DNA of 6,142 bases from Bryobacterales bacterium (lineage in GTDB: Bacteria; Acidobacteriota; Terriglobia; Bryobacterales; Bryobacteraceae): contig PKZC01000024.1 of the NCBI GenBank assembly GCA_003132905.1, positions 1 through 6,142 on the forward strand, in the 5' to 3' direction. Numbering within the stretch: position 1 is the first letter of the stretch; every line of letters starts with the position of its first letter. This document shows positions 4,674 to 6,142 of this stretch, piece by piece. The notes beneath the pieces are model-generated. The model was not told the DNA's origin and did no database searches. It was given only the letters and a program-made list of their open reading frames with translations. A program made the position numbers and the translations under genes.

Positions 4674-4868
4674 ATGGAACCATATTACACACCACGACAG
4701 ATTTGCGAACGATACGATATTAAGAAACCGACACTTCATTCCTGGATCAGGCGGGGTGTCTTAGAGAGTCTTCGGATTCGATGGTCTCACCGCATTCTGG
4801 TGAGTGAGTGGGAGAGGTTTCTAGCCGAGTCCACATTTAACAAGAAAGGGGCAAAGCGAGCAGCGTAA
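4674..4868 (+). CDS. Excisionase/AlpA-type HTH protein, 64 aa
   Basis: This small DNA-binding protein has the MerR-like winged helix of the excisionase family (HTH_17). YYTPRQICERYDIKKPTLHS is the first helix and turn-recognition helix, and WIRRGVLESLRIRWSHRILV, with the typical WIRxGxL and RI..S pattern, is the wing. WERFLAE closes the domain, followed by a basic tail. In phages and integrative elements such proteins direct excision or regulate integrase or early genes; no integrase is in the window. ATG 4674 begins just before the domain. A GTG at 4653 would add seven residues (MHCLNGD). GGAG 4668-4671 is only 2 bases from ATG 4674, too close for a normal site. Confidence 0.8.
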   Translation: MEPYYTPRQICERYDIKKPTLHSWIRRGVLESLRIRWSHRILVSEWERFLAESTFNKKGAKRAA

Positions 4869-4878
4869 AAACAAACGA

Positions 4879-4914
4879 GCCGTTCACCACATTTCCTTGT
4901 GCAAAGTGAACGGC
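4879..4914. terminator. Bulged hairpin between HTH gene and next gene
   Basis: GCCGTTCAC (4879-4887) pairs with GTGAACGGC (4906-4914). Inside, CACA (4888-4891) pairs with TGTG (4898-4901) around TTTCCT, leaving CAAA as a bulge. No T-run follows on the plus strand. On the minus strand the stem is followed by TCGTTTGTTTTT, so it is a better terminator in that direction. On the plus strand it is a structured leader ending just before the ribosome binding site GGAG 4918-4921. Confidence 0.5.
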
Positions 4915-4927
4915 CCTGGAGTAGTTA

Positions 4928-5296
4928 ATGATTAACGAATGTATTTATTCTAACAAACAATCTCATACTGTCAAGTCGTACAAGATGAGACGGCTTTTTC
5001 ACAGTTCTTACTGGCTTGCGCTCTGGGATTTGAAGCCGCCACTGCTGACAATCACCCAGTATGAATACCGCATGTGCATTCACATGTTTCGCCAGCGCTT
5101 GAACGCCAAGGACGCCAAAATCCTGATGCTGGCTTGGTATAAGAAGAACAATCTTTATTCAGATTTTGCGGCTTTGGAAAACACTGTTATTCCCAAGTGT
5201 CAAGCATTTGTCAAGCCCTGGCTGAAAGCTGAGAAGCATGCCGAATACTTGCGCCGGAAGGCGAGAAAGGCAGGTGATGCTGGGAGCACCCAATGA
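4928..5296 (+). CDS. Unknown phage-type protein, 122 aa, upstream of helicase
   Basis: ATG 4928 has GGAG (4918-4921) at 6 bases, a good ribosome binding site. The protein starts MINECIYSNKQSHTVKSYKM. It is aromatic-rich in the middle (SSYWLALWDL, ITQYEYRMCIHMFRQR) and ends in a charged helical tail (KPWLKAEKHAEYLRRKARKAG). There is no membrane segment or signal peptide. The stop overlaps the start of the helicase (ATGA, 5293-5296), so the two are translationally coupled. In T4-like replication operons the slot beside a gp41-type helicase is often filled by a small helicase-loading or DNA-binding protein; that role is inferred from position only, since I recognise no domain. Confidence 0.75.
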   Translation: MINECIYSNKQSHTVKSYKMRRLFHSSYWLALWDLKPPLLTITQYEYRMCIHMFRQRLNAKDAKILMLAWYKKNNLYSDFAALENTVIPKCQAFVKPWLKAEKHAEYLRRKARKAGDAGSTQ

Positions 5297-5826
5297 TCTA
5301 CGAGCGCCCCGAAAGCATCATCCTGAACGCCCTGTTAACCCGCCTGGACTTCGCAAAGCTTGTCATCCCGCATGTGAACAAGCGATTTTTCAAGGACGTT
5401 GACGAACAAATCATCTTCGAATCCATCGCTTCACATATTTGCAAGTTTGATGCTCTGCCGACAGAACAGGCGATGGTGTTTGCGATCACTCAGAATCAGA
5501 CCAGGACGAAAGAGGAAGATGAACCCACCCTTGCATACCTCCAGACGATCCTGAAGCCTACCAGGGAGCCGGATGCGTTGCTAAAAGCCACTGCACAGGA
5601 TTTCATAAGAGATCAAGGATACCGAGCGTACCTGTGGGATGCCATTGAAGCATCTGAGCCTACCAGCAAACACAAAAAAGATCGAGAGCGCTTCCTGCAA
5701 TGGCAGCAGCGGCCAGCAAATTCACATTTGACGAACTGCCTGACCTGGACTTTGAGGATTGGGAAACTCTCTACGATCTTCTACAGGCCAACAATGAAAT
5801 CTTCCCATTCGACGCAAAAAGTCTGA
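5293..5826 (+). CDS. Replicative DNA helicase (gp41/DnaB type), N-terminal part before frameshift
   Basis: The frame starts at ATG 5293, coupled to the previous stop. Residues 1 to about 128 form the N-terminal domain of T4 gp41-like helicases: ESIILNALLTRLDFAKLVIP, HVNKRFFKDVDEQIIFESIA, then KFDALPTEQAM, with the usual spacing of IL..L...F.. vIP.l...fF.D..e..iF. This domain packs the hexamer and contacts the primase. After about KHKKDRERF the frame degenerates (WQQRPANSHLTNCLT), while the helicase continues in the -1 frame from 5700. The real homologous part in this frame therefore ends near 5680-5695, and the remainder to 5826 is out-of-frame translation. The run of six A at 5674-5679 is a likely site of the lost base. 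Confidence 0.8.
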   Translation: MIYERPESIILNALLTRLDFAKLVIPHVNKRFFKDVDEQIIFESIASHICKFDALPTEQAMVFAITQNQTRTKEEDEPTLAYLQTILKPTREPDALLKATAQDFIRDQGYRAYLWDAIEASEPTSKHKKDRERFLQWQQRPANSHLTNCLTWTLRIGKLSTIFYRPTMKSSHSTQKV

Positions 5827-6128
5827 ATGAAAAAGCCTGTGGTGGACTGGAGCGCCAGACCATCACCGTGATCGTCTCACCCACCTCAACGGGCAAAAGC
5901 ACTTTCCTTTCGTCGCAGACGGTCCATCTCCTCAGTGAAAAGAAGAATGTTCTCTTTATCAGCACGGAGATGTCACAAAAGACCATCGCTCAACGCATTG
6001 CCGCAAACGTCTTCGAGACACCCATGGAAGAAATCAAGAAATGGACGAAGACGGATTGGGTGAACGCTTGGCATAAATCGCCAGCACTAGGGCGGCTCCG
6101 CATCCGAGCCTATGCATCGAAGCACTAG
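5700..6128 (+). CDS. Replicative DNA helicase, ATPase part in the -1 frame, incomplete
   Basis: This frame continues the helicase. The linker KFTFDELPDLDFEDWE and then IFPFDAKSLNEKACGGL lead into the Walker A motif SPTSTGKST (residues 60-68 from ATG 5700). KKNVLFISTEMSQKTIAQRI (80-99) carries the DnaB hallmark S-x-E-M-S. WVNAWHKSPALGRLRIRAYA follows. The enzyme is the ATP-driven hexameric helicase that unwinds the replication fork. Walker B and the rest of the RecA fold, some 200 residues, are missing: the frame stops at TAG 6126-6128, 14 bases before the window ends. Just before the stop, the frame that skips C6123 reads TSVRLE, a plausible continuation, so a second indel is suspected. ATG 5700 has no clear ribosome binding site and is probably an internal Met. 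Confidence 0.78.
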   Translation: MAAAASKFTFDELPDLDFEDWETLYDLLQANNEIFPFDAKSLNEKACGGLERQTITVIVSPTSTGKSTFLSSQTVHLLSEKKNVLFISTEMSQKTIAQRIAANVFETPMEEIKKWTKTDWVNAWHKSPALGRLRIRAYASKH

Positions 6129-6142
6129 TGTCCGGCTAGAAG

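Noticed and set aside
6126..6128. TAG as a sense codon (recoded phage genetic code)
   Set aside because: No other gene in the module contains an internal TAG, and a one-base frame change explains the sequence better (TSVRLE in the next frame).
1..6142. CRISPR array, tRNA or rRNA genes, insertion-sequence ends
   Set aside because: No regularly spaced repeats, no cloverleaf or rRNA-like stretch, and no transposase or terminal inverted repeats were seen on either strand.

Overview
The window is bacterial DNA of mixed character, with about 52-54% G+C by eye. Short tightly packed genes, lipoprotein-like and transmembrane proteins of unknown function, and several broken genes suggest an accessory region of a Gram-negative chromosome. 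The two-helix protein at 1199-1408 and the lipoprotein-like gene at 3233-4021 recall families I associate with Acidobacteriota. That is an impression from memory, not a demonstrated match, so the host assignment is weak.

Layout. (a) 1-1058: a plus-strand cluster made of the 3' end of an unknown gene, a small HhH-GPD-like (DNA-glycosylase fold) protein starting 4 bases after it, and an unknown 104-residue protein with a good ribosome binding site. (b) 1071-2141: a decayed copy of the 3' end of a cation transporter gene, then a two-helix membrane protein, then the intact transporter (CDF-like membrane domain with a Cys-rich tail), closed by a strong hairpin. (c) 2232-3162: an unknown 132-residue protein, a possible tiny coupled ORF, a frameshifted minus-strand gene, and a 33-residue membrane microprotein. 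(d) 3233-4186: a minus-strand exported, probably lipid-anchored, two-domain protein, divergent from a 37-residue membrane microprotein that is a paralogue of the first. (e) 4187-4652: no convincing gene. It holds a G-rich tract, operator-like repeats and three successive hairpins, two of which look like intrinsic terminators. (f) 4640-6142: a mobile-element or phage early module with an excisionase/AlpA-type HTH protein, an unknown 122-residue protein, and a phage T4 gp41/DnaB-type replicative helicase translationally coupled to it. The helicase reading frame is interrupted by a -1 shift and, near the window end, an apparent compensating +1 shift.

How the parts work together. The first cluster probably acts on nucleic acid, but only the HhH-GPD-like fold supports this. 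The transporter and the two-helix protein form a small membrane pair. The last four reading frames read as the start of a replication operon insulated from upstream transcription by tandem terminators, so 4200-4650 is the most likely junction between host-like DNA and an inserted element.
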